NCBI GenBank assembly: GCA_024229695.1
Contig: JAAESD010000149.1
Coordinates: 1-49,815 of the forward strand
Direction of reading: 5' to 3'
Length of the DNA: 49,815 nt
Source: a bacterium
Lineage (GTDB): Bacteria > Krumholzibacteriota > Krumholzibacteriia > LZORAL124-64-63
In this document: positions 33,413-41,118 of the stretch, piece after piece
How the letters are laid out: each line of letters starts with the position of its first letter
How positions within the stretch are numbered: position 1 is the first letter of the stretch
Position numbers and translations under genes: made by a program
Notes under the pieces: generated by a model
The model's database searches: none
Seen by the model: the letters and a program-made list of their open reading frames with translations, nothing else
Told to the model about the DNA's origin: nothing

Positions 33413-33489
33413 TAACTAGCCTCCAGAATTGGGCATAAAAATACGGCAGCCTTCGCTTTATTTTGTGGATTGAAGGCAACCACTAAATT

Positions 33490-33564
33490 CCGGATTGACG
33501 GGCTTGAAGTCGACGCTTAGAAAGCGACACAACAAGCATCCATGCCTGAGTCCTGTCAATCCAG
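33490..33564 (-). ncRNA. Structured 5' leader of rpsD, candidate regulatory RNA
   Basis: The transcript should begin near 33565. From there a closing stem (GGATTGACAGG at 33562-33552 with CCCGTCAATCC at 33502-33492, 10 of 11 paired) encloses two hairpins: CAGGCA/TGCTTG with loop TGGA, and CGCTT/AAGCG. This is a three-way junction of about 75 nt. S4 controls its own mRNA in E. coli and Bacillus through leader RNA, so autoregulation is plausible. Folding is by eye only. Confidence 0.5.
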
Positions 33565-33571
33565 ACTGCGA

Positions 33572-33600
33572 ATAATAGCCTTATACAGTCTAACTGTCAA
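33572..33600 (-). promoter_or_regulatory. Near-consensus sigma-70 promoter of rpsD
   Basis: On the minus strand TTGACA (33595-33600) and TATTAT (33572-33577) are exactly 17 bp apart. Transcription would start just before the leader stem and about 150 nt before the GTG start. Confidence 0.8.
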
Positions 33601-33622
33601 GGTTGCTGAAATAAACCTCCTC

Positions 33623-33717
33623 ACCTCATTCACTCAACGCAGGTAACTTTTCAAGTGACCTGTTCTTCGCTTCGCTCAGATTCGTTCATCAAGGTAATGA
33701 GGTATATTTACATACCT
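33623..33717. repeat. Nested and competing inverted repeats upstream of rpsD
   Basis: ACCTCATT (33623-33630) is complementary to AATGAGGT (33696-33703). Inside lies a 9-bp hairpin, CAGGT-a-ACTT with AAGT-g-ACCTG (33640-33662). The right arm also overlaps AGGTAT (33700-33705), which pairs with ATACCT (33712-33717). The two pairings exclude each other. No gene covers the segment. The 472 bases from 33413 to 33884 hold this element, the rpsD promoter and leader, and a candidate sigma-54 site; no ORF stands out. Confidence 0.4.
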
Positions 33718-33827
33718 GACATATAGCACAAACATGTACCCTCAAGTACACATTTTATTGACATAAAACAGTCTGTAAAATCTATAACTAGTTGATGGTA
33801 TTAGCATTAAGTGATTATCCCAGTGAT

Positions 33828-33845
33828 TGGCATTATAACTGCAAT
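33828..33845 (+). promoter_or_regulatory. Candidate sigma-54 promoter of the small secreted protein
   Basis: TTGGCATTATAACTGCAA has the -24 GG (33829-33830) and the -12 GC (33841-33842) with exactly 10 bases between them, the spacing needed by RpoN. A start about 12 nt downstream would leave a leader of some 30 nt to ATG 33885. No clear enhancer site is recognised upstream. Confidence 0.5.
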
Positions 33846-33884
33846 GTATCAGTTTAAATAGTTACACCAACAAAGGAAAGAACA

Positions 33885-34118
33885 ATGAAAACCAGAACAA
33901 TCGCAACCACAATGTTAACTGTAGCAATATTGACAATTTCAGCAGGAATGGCTCAAGCTAGAGTTATCGTCAGGCCAAGAGTTGTAGTAGTAAAACCAAA
34001 AGTTGTAGTTGTAAAACCTGCGCCAGTTAAAAAAGCAAAAGTCTGGATTCCTGGACATTTTGTAAAAAGACCTCATCACCGCAAAGTCTGGGTTCCAGGT
34101 CATTGGAAAAAAGTTTGA
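33885..34118 (+). CDS. Small secreted basic protein with two W[IV]PGH motifs
   Basis: A 77-residue protein with a signal peptide (MLTVAILTISAGMAQA). The mature part of about 50 residues has three VV-x-VKP units, then KVWIPGHF and KVWVPGHW, each preceded by a lysine/histidine-rich stretch. The WxPGHW motif resembles the YXWVPGHW-type repeats of small envelope proteins. AAAGGA lies upstream of ATG 33885. It is flanked by a candidate sigma-54 promoter and a long terminator palindrome and stands alone. Very basic; binding to an anionic surface is a guess. Confidence 0.7.
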   Translation: MKTRTIATTMLTVAILTISAGMAQARVIVRPRVVVVKPKVVVVKPAPVKKAKVWIPGHFVKRPHHRKVWVPGHWKKV

Positions 34119-34150
34119 TCAAGTTTCCAGAGAAACCAGGAGTAACAGCA

Positions 34151-34183
34151 AAGAAGATTTTCCACCAGGTGGAAAATCTTCTT
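34151..34183. terminator. 33-bp near-perfect palindrome between converging genes
   Basis: AAGAAGATTTTCCACC (34151-34166) and its exact complement (34168-34183) are separated by one base. It lies 32 nt after the small secreted protein and 25 nt after the last gene of the long operon on the other strand. The inner AT pairs and outer position fit a bidirectional terminator. Confidence 0.75.
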
Positions 34184-34208
34184 GTGAGTAACATTGCCAG
34201 AAGCAGTA

Positions 34209-35138
34209 TTAATCCTTTGCGTGATCTATTCTGATACTGACTGATCCATCCATTTCAGCCCTCACATCAGGCTGAGCAATAGCTGTAATTTCAATCCAGT
34301 CTTCAGAAAGAATCATTGATTCGGTCAGATATTCTGCAATTTCTGTTGCGCGATTGTCAGCTAACTTCTGCTCTTCTGCAACAACTACAACAGAAAGTGG
34401 TGAACGTGGATGATCACGTCGAATGGTATCTGCAGCCAGAGTAAGCCATTCTTTTCCAGAGTTGTTTGGAGAAGTTGCTTTGGGAGAGAAAATCTCATCC
34501 CCTGAGAATTCCAGCCTTCGCTGGCTGTCATACGCATAGTCTACCGATGGAATTCTAAAACTCACACCCAGGTAGTTATATGTATTGGTTCCTTTATCTG
34601 TAACACTGAAAATGTAGCTATATGGATAGCCCACACGCAGCATTGATCCAAGATCACCCTTACCATCCCAGGCAACTTTTTTGGGCTTACCCTTACCTTT
34701 GTAAGAGCGGAAAGTCTGACCACGGTAATCTATAACAAATAGTTCCCATGATTTTGACTTGTAGCCTTCAAGTTGTTCCGGGTAAAAGGTAACAACAGGA
34801 ACTGTAGCCATATCGGACAACCACGGATGAGGTAGTTGTGAACTGGCAAGTTGTGGTGGATTATCGAAAAGTGGCTGCAGGCCGTCTATCGGACTGACAC
34901 CAAATATTTCACTGTCGATTTGAGTGAAAAACGAATCGATAATTGCAGCAGTCATTGGAAATGCAAAAGCTGATTTAGTGATGTCCTGTATAACATCATT
35001 CTCAGCTTCAACAACTATATCATCCAATGTTGCCGAACCCTGTTTTTCTGTCCATGCAGATGCCTGCACGGAACTTAAAATTAGTATTGCGCATACCGTA
35101 AATATTGCTGAAGTGTAGTTGCGCTTGTTGCTTAGCAT
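34209..35138 (-). CDS. Exported protein with FlgD/Ig-like and degenerate OmpA-like parts
   Basis: A 309-residue exported protein (signal to about residue 29, ASAWTEKQG). Residues of about 130-200 (SWELFVIDYRGQTF, KKVAWDGKG, GYPYSYIFSVTD) follow the FlgD/gliding-motility Ig-like pattern that also closes the giant protein of the operon. The C-terminal quarter (LSVVVVAEEQKLADNRATEIAEYLT, IEITAIAQPD) resembles the peptidoglycan-binding OmpA fold but lacks its usual NxxLSxxRA motif. Last gene of the operon, 37 nt after tonB. It may bridge the TonB system to the cell wall (inference). Confidence 0.65.
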   Translation of the reverse strand: MLSNKRNYTSAIFTVCAILILSSVQASAWTEKQGSATLDDIVVEAENDVIQDITKSAFAFPMTAAIIDSFFTQIDSEIFGVSPIDGLQPLFDNPPQLASSQLPHPWLSDMATVPVVTFYPEQLEGYKSKSWELFVIDYRGQTFRSYKGKGKPKKVAWDGKGDLGSMLRVGYPYSYIFSVTDKGTNTYNYLGVSFRIPSVDYAYDSQRRLEFSGDEIFSPKATSPNNSGKEWLTLAADTIRRDHPRSPLSVVVVAEEQKLADNRATEIAEYLTESMILSEDWIEITAIAQPDVRAEMDGSVSIRIDHAKD

Positions 35139-35175
35139 TGTTGTCCTTCTTTCGCAATTGTCCTTTATTTAAATG

Positions 35176-36492
35176 TTAATTGAGCCGGAACATTATTGTT
35201 ATTACCCCCCATTGTTCCTGCAGAGATCCTTCTAAAGGTTCAAATATGAACATCTTTATCGCTTCCATAGCAGCCTTGTTCAAATCACGGTGAGCTGATG
35301 TCTGTTCAAAAAACATGTTGCTCTTGACTTTGCCATCGGGCATCACAGTAAAGTGAACTGCGACAACTCCCTCCCAGCCTTTGCTCTTGGCAAGTGCTGA
35401 ATATTCAGGCGGAACGCTCTTGAGAATTCGTCGATTGGATATCTCGCCAGTTATGGACATAGATACACCACTTCCTCCCAAAGACGGTGTTGCTTCTGCA
35501 ACCACCTTTCTTTCTTCGGCAGGTTTGGCTTCAACTATAGCGTTTATTTCTGGTGCTTCTGCAACTGACTGTCTGGTTCTTCCGGACAACGCTGTTCCAC
35601 CATTACCACTGCCGTAATCCAGCAGAGTACGTCGACCTTTTGATTCCAAGTTTGCAGTTGCCTGAGGCAATTCAACATCGGCAGCAGCAGCTTGAGATCT
35701 TTGCGCAGCGGCTACAACCAGAATATCTTCAACCGAACCTTGATAAACTTCTTGTCCTTCAGAAAGAGAACCACCAACCAAGGCTGCATTCCCGCCTTCA
35801 ACACCACCAGTTGGCAGGCTGAAAGCCATTTTGCTTTTGCCGCCTGAGCTGACTTCAAATTCAACATTTTCCAGGTTTGTTTTACTTTTCTTGCCAACCA
35901 AAGCCATGTTCTGAGCTTTTAAATCTGACGGAGTTGTTTTACTCGACAGTTTTGGGCTAGACACATCAGCAGACATTATCCCGGCATTGCGCAAGTTAGA
36001 AGTGTCAACATTTGGCATCTCGACATCGGCAAATTTTTTGCTGTTAAGTCTGGACTTGGTATCAAGCAGTGGCTTGCGAGTTGTATTCTGATTTAATTTC
36101 GGTGCGTCAGTATCCAGCATCTTTGCTTTGCGACTGACCGGTTTTGGCAAATCCAGTTTAGCCAGTTTTTGCTCAAGAGTCTTTTTGGGTTTAACCAATG
36201 AGCGAGTCTCAATACCTGGCAATTTTGTTTCTACCTCAGCAACTTCTTGCTGCTTTTGTTCTGGCAGAGCAACTTTTGGTTGTGTTTTCAACTTTACTTT
36301 TTTTGCAACATCTTCACCGTAACGAGCTTCTATGTATGCAATTTCATTTAACTCATCCATAGCGCTATCGATTATTTTAGGTCCCATCTGCATTATGAAC
36401 ATCAACAGCAACAACAGTCCGCCATGAACAGCTATCGATACCCCAAAGCCACCACTTGTAGCAGCTTTTCGATTCATTGCGTCATGCATCAT
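35176..36492 (-). CDS. TonB-family energy transducer
   Basis: A 438-residue TonB-type protein. An N-terminal TM helix (VSIAVHGGLLLLLMFIMQ, with the conserved His) anchors it. A long Lys/Pro/Ala-rich periplasmic linker follows. The C-terminal TonB domain has ISNRRILKSVPPEYSALAKSK, GVVAVHFTVMPDGKVK and MEAIKMFIFEPL. It is longer than E. coli TonB (239), mostly in the linker. ATG 36492 overlaps the exbD stop (TGATG); a GTG one codon earlier is possible. With ExbB and two ExbD it forms a proton-driven system for an outer-membrane partner, here probably encoded in the same operon. Confidence 0.85.
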   Translation of the reverse strand: MMHDAMNRKAATSGGFGVSIAVHGGLLLLLMFIMQMGPKIIDSAMDELNEIAYIEARYGEDVAKKVKLKTQPKVALPEQKQQEVAEVETKLPGIETRSLVKPKKTLEQKLAKLDLPKPVSRKAKMLDTDAPKLNQNTTRKPLLDTKSRLNSKKFADVEMPNVDTSNLRNAGIMSADVSSPKLSSKTTPSDLKAQNMALVGKKSKTNLENVEFEVSSGGKSKMAFSLPTGGVEGGNAALVGGSLSEGQEVYQGSVEDILVVAAAQRSQAAAADVELPQATANLESKGRRTLLDYGSGNGGTALSGRTRQSVAEAPEINAIVEAKPAEERKVVAEATPSLGGSGVSMSITGEISNRRILKSVPPEYSALAKSKGWEGVVAVHFTVMPDGKVKSNMFFEQTSAHRDLNKAAMEAIKMFIFEPLEGSLQEQWGVITIMFRLN

Positions 36493-36905
36493 CACTGGGC
36501 ATCACCGCCTTGACCAGGTTTCGATGTAGCAATAGCAATGCGTGGGGCCTGTGCTGCTTCAATCTCTGCAATCAGAAGTTCCACCTCACCGTATGCGATA
36601 GATTTGTCAGCTTTCAACACTGCAATGGCATCTGGATTTGCAGCAAACACCGGTTCCAGCGTTTCCCTCAAGTCTTCAAATGCTACCAAATCTTCACCAA
36701 GGTAAATTTCCCTGTCGATGGTAAATGTTACTTCTGTTTGATCCTGGTCATCAACCTCACTTGCCCTTGCTTCTGGCAATGTAAGATCGTGCTCGGTCTG
36801 ACTCAGGAATGGAGATATTATCATCAGAGTTAACACAATCACCAGAGATACATTGATCACCGGAACTACATCAACTTTTGATTCATATGAGTAATTACTT
36901 TTCAT
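36492..36905 (-). CDS. exbD: ExbD/TolR-type protein, second copy
   Basis: A 137-residue biopolymer-transport protein. One N-terminal TM helix (VINVSLVIVLTLMIISPFL) is preceded by VDVVPVINV, where the usual Asp is replaced by Asn in INV; the family motif is ITPLxDVxxxLLI. Periplasmic part: EVTFTIDREIYLGED and IAVLKADKSIAYGEV. ATG 36905 has AAGGAGG 7 nt upstream; the GTG at 36911 has no spacing. It is paired with a normal ExbD just upstream, so the two may form a heteromer with ExbB. Confidence 0.85.
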   Translation of the reverse strand: MKSNYSYESKVDVVPVINVSLVIVLTLMIISPFLSQTEHDLTLPEARASEVDDQDQTEVTFTIDREIYLGEDLVAFEDLRETLEPVFAANPDAIAVLKADKSIAYGEVELLIAEIEAAQAPRIAIATSKPGQGGDAQ

Positions 36906-36907
36906 TG

Positions 36908-37339
36908 TCACCCCTCCTTGCGGTTTAACATTGCAAGGCTTTGCGCTCCGCCAGCTTTTGCTGCATCAAGGACTGAGACTACATCACCAAGAGGCACGTC
37001 GTCGCTCGGAACAACCACCACCGTCTTGTCTGTTCTTGCAGCCAATTGCCCTCGCAATTCTTCCTCCAGAGCACCTAGTTCAATAGCAACACCGTTAAGA
37101 GTCACTTCGCCCAGACTAACAACAACAGTCAGCATTTCTTCCTGATCTTCAGGTGCTATTGTTGTTACAACTTCAGAGTTGGCTTGTGCGCTTGTTGCGT
37201 TGACCTGGATGCCATTCCACATCATCGTTGGCATTGTTATCAAGAACACTACAATCAGTGTTGTTGTAACATCGGCCAGCGGAGTAATGTTGGCATCTGT
37301 CTGACCCTGGAAGGTCGCATTTTTTTTCTTTCGGAGCAT
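36908..37339 (-). CDS. exbD: ExbD/TolR-type protein, first copy
   Basis: A 143-residue protein with the classical motif NITPLADVTTTLIVVFLI, including the proton-channel Asp, in the single TM helix. The periplasmic domain contains VVSLGEVTLNG, TVVVVPSDDVPLGDVVSVLDAAK and GAQSLAMLNRKEG. AAGGCGG precedes ATG 37339. It begins 9 nt after exbB and its stop overlaps a possible GTG start of the second exbD. Confidence 0.88.
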   Translation of the reverse strand: MLRKKKNATFQGQTDANITPLADVTTTLIVVFLITMPTMMWNGIQVNATSAQANSEVVTTIAPEDQEEMLTVVVSLGEVTLNGVAIELGALEEELRGQLAARTDKTVVVVPSDDVPLGDVVSVLDAAKAGGAQSLAMLNRKEG

Positions 37340-37348
37340 TGTTCCGCC

Positions 37349-38092
37349 TTACACACCACTGGTAACTGGTTCTTCAACTTCTTCAGAAACTTTGGCACAA
37401 GCCTCAACGGTACTATCGACCGTCTCAGCCACTGTTTTTGATTGTGCAGTTGATTCATTACTGAAGCTGCGAGGTTGTTTAGATGCATTCAGAAGATTAA
37501 AAAACTCTTCGCGTGCATCTTCAAGCTCAACAGTTCTGGTGCGAATACGTCGGACAAAAATATTGAAAAATATAGTTGCGATTACAGCCACAACAATACC
37601 TGCAGCAGTTGTCATCAGTGCTTCTGAAACACCCATCGCAACAACAGCACTACCACCGGCACCGGCAGTTGCAATATCAGCAAATGCACGAATGATACCA
37701 ATAACAGTACCAAACAGACCAAGCAGTGGCGCGATATTACTCATTGTACCAAGTACACTTAAGTTGCGCTCCATTTCTACTTGCTCAACTTCGATAGCTG
37801 TTTCCATTCGTTGTAAAAGTTCATCTCTCTTTAGACTCGCATGAGTCAAACCTTGAGAAATAACCCTGCCAACTGAACTGTTGCTATCCTTGCACCACCT
37901 CATTGCCGAGCGAGTATCGCCCTTTTGCATCAAAGGTGAGAGACCTTTCATAAATTTGGCAGCATTTGTTCTGGTGCTGTGAAAGAAGAGTGATCGTTCA
38001 ACGGCAAAGCCGATTGTAATTATTGAACAGACCAGCAACACCACCATTGTTGGTGAAGCTAAAAATAATTCATAAAGTGACATTCCGAGCAT
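37349..38092 (-). CDS. exbB: ExbB/TolQ/MotA-family proton channel
   Basis: A 247-residue membrane protein with three TM helices. One lies at the N-terminus (PTMVVLLVCSIITIGFAV); two lie in the C-terminal half. Family motifs: VLGTMSNIAPLLGLFGTVIGIIRAF and VSEALMTTAAGIVVAVIATIFFNIF. Together with ExbD it powers TonB by the proton gradient. The C-terminal 40 residues after the last helix are longer than usual and acidic. It lies 35 nt after the TPR gene. Confidence 0.9.
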   Translation of the reverse strand: MLGMSLYELFLASPTMVVLLVCSIITIGFAVERSLFFHSTRTNAAKFMKGLSPLMQKGDTRSAMRWCKDSNSSVGRVISQGLTHASLKRDELLQRMETAIEVEQVEMERNLSVLGTMSNIAPLLGLFGTVIGIIRAFADIATAGAGGSAVVAMGVSEALMTTAAGIVVAVIATIFFNIFVRRIRTRTVELEDAREEFFNLLNASKQPRSFSNESTAQSKTVAETVDSTVEACAKVSEEVEEPVTSGV

Positions 38093-38127
38093 TGTTTGTC
38101 CTTCCTTCTTCCTTGAAGTACCGGTTA

Positions 38128-41118
38128 TCAGTTACCGGTAGTTGACTGAATTTCCTGGATACGCGCTTGCGCCATAACAGTCCATTCAGGCTTTCCATTT
38201 GTTTCTACAATTCTGTTCCAGGCATGAACTGCCGTGGTCCAATCTCCTCTTTCCTCGCTCAGTTCTCCGAGACGAGCCAAACTGGCAATACGGAACGATG
38301 ATGCCGTATCAGAACCTGATCCCGACCTCTCGTAGCTGGCAATTGCCTGATCAATATTGTTCATTTTTTCGTAACATTCGCCTTGGCGATATGCAGCTTC
38401 TTCAACAACTGATGAACCTTCATTCAACGATTTATCCCAGGCATCAATTGCCACAGCAAAATCACCAAGTTCATCTTGATACAATCCAGCAATCTGATAC
38501 CAGATTCCCTTAGCGCGTTCACTTTCAGGATAATCCGTTTTCAGTCGCTGTAATGCGCCAACTGCTGCTGGCCATTCTTCTACTTCCTGATAGGAAAGGC
38601 TGGCGTTGAACAAAGCCAACGATGCGTATTCACTATCCGGTTTAATGTCTGGCAAGATTTCGTAAGTAACTGCTGCTTCTTCAAACTCACCCAGGCGATA
38701 TAAGGCCGTTCCTTCACGGAACATCGACAACCCGGCAAGTTCATGCTCAGGATGAGTGATGGTGAAGTTGCGATAGCCAGATAGTGCCTGCTGGTTTTTA
38801 TCCATGCGGTAGTAACTTTCAGCCAGATAGAAAAGTGCGCCTGGGCCATTTTCACTGTCAGCGTAATCAAGAGTTACGCGTTCGAAAGCGACCGCTGCTG
38901 CTTCATAATTGTTATCGGCAAAAGCGTTCTGACCTTTAGTCCAATAATGATCTGCAGCCATGGGAGAATCTGGTCTTGTGGCCAGATATTCTTCCATATC
39001 ACGACCACTTCTGTAGTAAGAACTCTGGATTCCCAGCTCAGCATCTTCTACACGAGGATCATCTGGATAGATGTCTATAAATTCGTTAAATGCATTAATT
39101 GCCAAATCATCCTGTTTGGAGTTGTAGTAACTGTTTGCAACACCAAAAAGTGCATCCAGTGAGTGAATACCTTCAGGATATGCCTTATGAAGATTGTTAT
39201 AGGTAAGAGCTGCATCTGCGAATTGACCCAAACCAAATTGAGTATCAGCAGTGCGATACATTGCTTCTTCAACCTGTAAACTGTTAGGGTGTTCGGTTGT
39301 AATTTTTTTCCAGGAAACGATAGCTTCTTCGTAGTACTGCAGACGATAGTAACAGTCAGCCAGATTCAGAATTGCCGATGATGTCTGAGGATCATCAGGG
39401 TTTGCTTCAACAAATTTGGTGAACTGTTGCAACGCTTCTTCATATTCATGCCTGTTGAAATATAGCGATCCCAAAGCAAGAGAGTTGCTGCCGGTTTCGC
39501 TATCGGCATTAGTCATTTGAACCAGGAACTCTTCCTGTTCATCCAACGCAAGTTGATACTCGCCAAGTTGACTACGACTTGCAACCAGCCCCTGAAGACT
39601 TGCTGCTGCCATATCACTTCGTGGATAGCCAGTTAGAACCAATCTGTACATTCCACTTGCTTCACGGAACAGACCTTGATTGTAGTAAGCCTCTGCAAGA
39701 TGGTAATATGTTCTGGCTCGCCAATCGCTTGGAGTTGGGAGCAATCGGTTGGCAACAAAGTTAAAGTTGGTGATTATTCGATCATACTGTTCAAGATGAT
39801 AGTAAGTTGATGTTGCCAGGAATAAAGCCTTCTCGCCTACTTCCGAGTTGGCAAATCTATCCATAACATTCTGGAACGAACGAACAGCAAGTTCATATTC
39901 CTCAAGTTTAAAATGACTGAAGCCCTTGAGAATCTGAACTCGTGCTTCCAGTTCATCGCCACTGTATTGTGCCAAAAATTCATCGGCAGTGAGAATGGTT
40001 TGTGCCCAGTTCTGTTCATCGGCAAGTGAGTAAATTATTTTATGCAGTGCAGACGATGCCATTTCGCTACCTGGAGCACGCCTCACTACTTCGGTAAACT
40101 CAAACGATGCATGAGAATTGCTGCCATGTTCCATCCAGGCAAGCCCGGCAAGATAACACGATTCAATTAACAGCTGTTCGTAAGGATTGTTGTTTTTTGT
40201 TTCTTCAACTCGACGAACACATTCTTCCCAGTTTTTATTTCGATAAGAGATGCACGCCAACTTGTAGTGAGCATCTGCAACAAGCCTGCTTGAGCTGTGA
40301 CTATTCAGAAACTTCCTATAACTTTTTTCAGCAACTTTGTTTTGATCACTGTTATAGAATGCTTCGGCAATGTTAAAAGCAATTACATCTGTCAGTGGAC
40401 TGTCCGGGAATCGACGTAAGGCTTGTCGATATTTTTGAATCGCCAGAATGTACTGACCAGACTCTTCCTGACATCTGCCTTGAAAATACAAACCGAAATC
40501 GGTTGGCACTTCCTTGAACCAGACAATTGCTTCCTCATAATTTCCAGCCTGATATTCAAACAGACCAAGAGCCAGTTTTACATCGTCCAGATCATAGTAA
40601 CCGGGACGTTCCTCAAGTAACCTGCGATAGGTTTTCTCAAGCGCTGCCCAATTACCGGTAATCATATCGGTCTGGCCCATGCTGTATAGTGCCTCGCCAA
40701 CCAGAAATGAATGTCGGTGCTTTTTCAGCAGGCTTGTAAATTGCTCCATTGCTCGGTCATAATAACCAAGGTTGTAATAGCATTCTCCTCTACGGAGCAA
40801 TACTGAAGCCTCAAGATATGAGGTTTTACCATTGCGATCGCCAACAATATTGAACTGCTCAAGTGCCAGCTCATGGTCGCCACTGTTGAAGAAACATTCT
40901 CCAAGCATGAACTGAGCTTCGGCGGCTCTATCGCTGTTGTGGTAAGGCCCCAAATACAGTTGGAGCTGTTGGATTGCGGTTGAATATTCTTCCGCTGCAT
41001 ATGATGCACCAATTGTCTCCCACAACACCTGTTCATCAGGAATAATTTGTTCTTCTTGTGCGGTCAGTGGCATTGCCACGAAAACCATCAATAGTAAAAT
41101 GGCCATTGACTTGGTCAT
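38128..41118 (-). CDS. Large periplasmic TPR-repeat protein
   Basis: A 996-residue exported protein (MTKSMAILLLMVFVAMPLTAQ) made of about 25 TPR-like helical pairs from end to end, e.g. AEAQFMLGECFFNSGDHELALEQF, SDMAAASLQGLVASRSQLGEY and NLADCYYRLQYYEEAIVSW. Repeats are of the BamD/YbgF type (A-x-x-x-L-G-x-x-x-x). No enzyme domain. ATG 41118 overlaps the barrel gene's stop (ATGA) and has GGAGGAC upstream. Sitting between a PorV-like barrel and ExbB, it may serve as a periplasmic scaffold for export or assembly of the barrel and the giant protein (inference). Confidence 0.88.
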   Translation of the reverse strand: MTKSMAILLLMVFVAMPLTAQEEQIIPDEQVLWETIGASYAAEEYSTAIQQLQLYLGPYHNSDRAAEAQFMLGECFFNSGDHELALEQFNIVGDRNGKTSYLEASVLLRRGECYYNLGYYDRAMEQFTSLLKKHRHSFLVGEALYSMGQTDMITGNWAALEKTYRRLLEERPGYYDLDDVKLALGLFEYQAGNYEEAIVWFKEVPTDFGLYFQGRCQEESGQYILAIQKYRQALRRFPDSPLTDVIAFNIAEAFYNSDQNKVAEKSYRKFLNSHSSSRLVADAHYKLACISYRNKNWEECVRRVEETKNNNPYEQLLIESCYLAGLAWMEHGSNSHASFEFTEVVRRAPGSEMASSALHKIIYSLADEQNWAQTILTADEFLAQYSGDELEARVQILKGFSHFKLEEYELAVRSFQNVMDRFANSEVGEKALFLATSTYYHLEQYDRIITNFNFVANRLLPTPSDWRARTYYHLAEAYYNQGLFREASGMYRLVLTGYPRSDMAAASLQGLVASRSQLGEYQLALDEQEEFLVQMTNADSETGSNSLALGSLYFNRHEYEEALQQFTKFVEANPDDPQTSSAILNLADCYYRLQYYEEAIVSWKKITTEHPNSLQVEEAMYRTADTQFGLGQFADAALTYNNLHKAYPEGIHSLDALFGVANSYYNSKQDDLAINAFNEFIDIYPDDPRVEDAELGIQSSYYRSGRDMEEYLATRPDSPMAADHYWTKGQNAFADNNYEAAAVAFERVTLDYADSENGPGALFYLAESYYRMDKNQQALSGYRNFTITHPEHELAGLSMFREGTALYRLGEFEEAAVTYEILPDIKPDSEYASLALFNASLSYQEVEEWPAAVGALQRLKTDYPESERAKGIWYQIAGLYQDELGDFAVAIDAWDKSLNEGSSVVEEAAYRQGECYEKMNNIDQAIASYERSGSGSDTASSFRIASLARLGELSEERGDWTTAVHAWNRIVETNGKPEWTVMAQARIQEIQSTTGN

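Noticed and set aside
33490-33564. tRNA-like element: 7-8 bp terminal stem and a hairpin with a TTTCTAA loop reading as a TCT anticodon
   Set aside because: No T-arm can be formed, the anticodon-like hairpin is about 8 bases out of place and its stem has a T-T mismatch. A leader RNA of rpsD explains it better.
33413-33884. Missing gene between rpsD and the small secreted protein
   Set aside because: No frame on either strand shows a start with ribosome site and protein-like composition; the stretch is regulatory.
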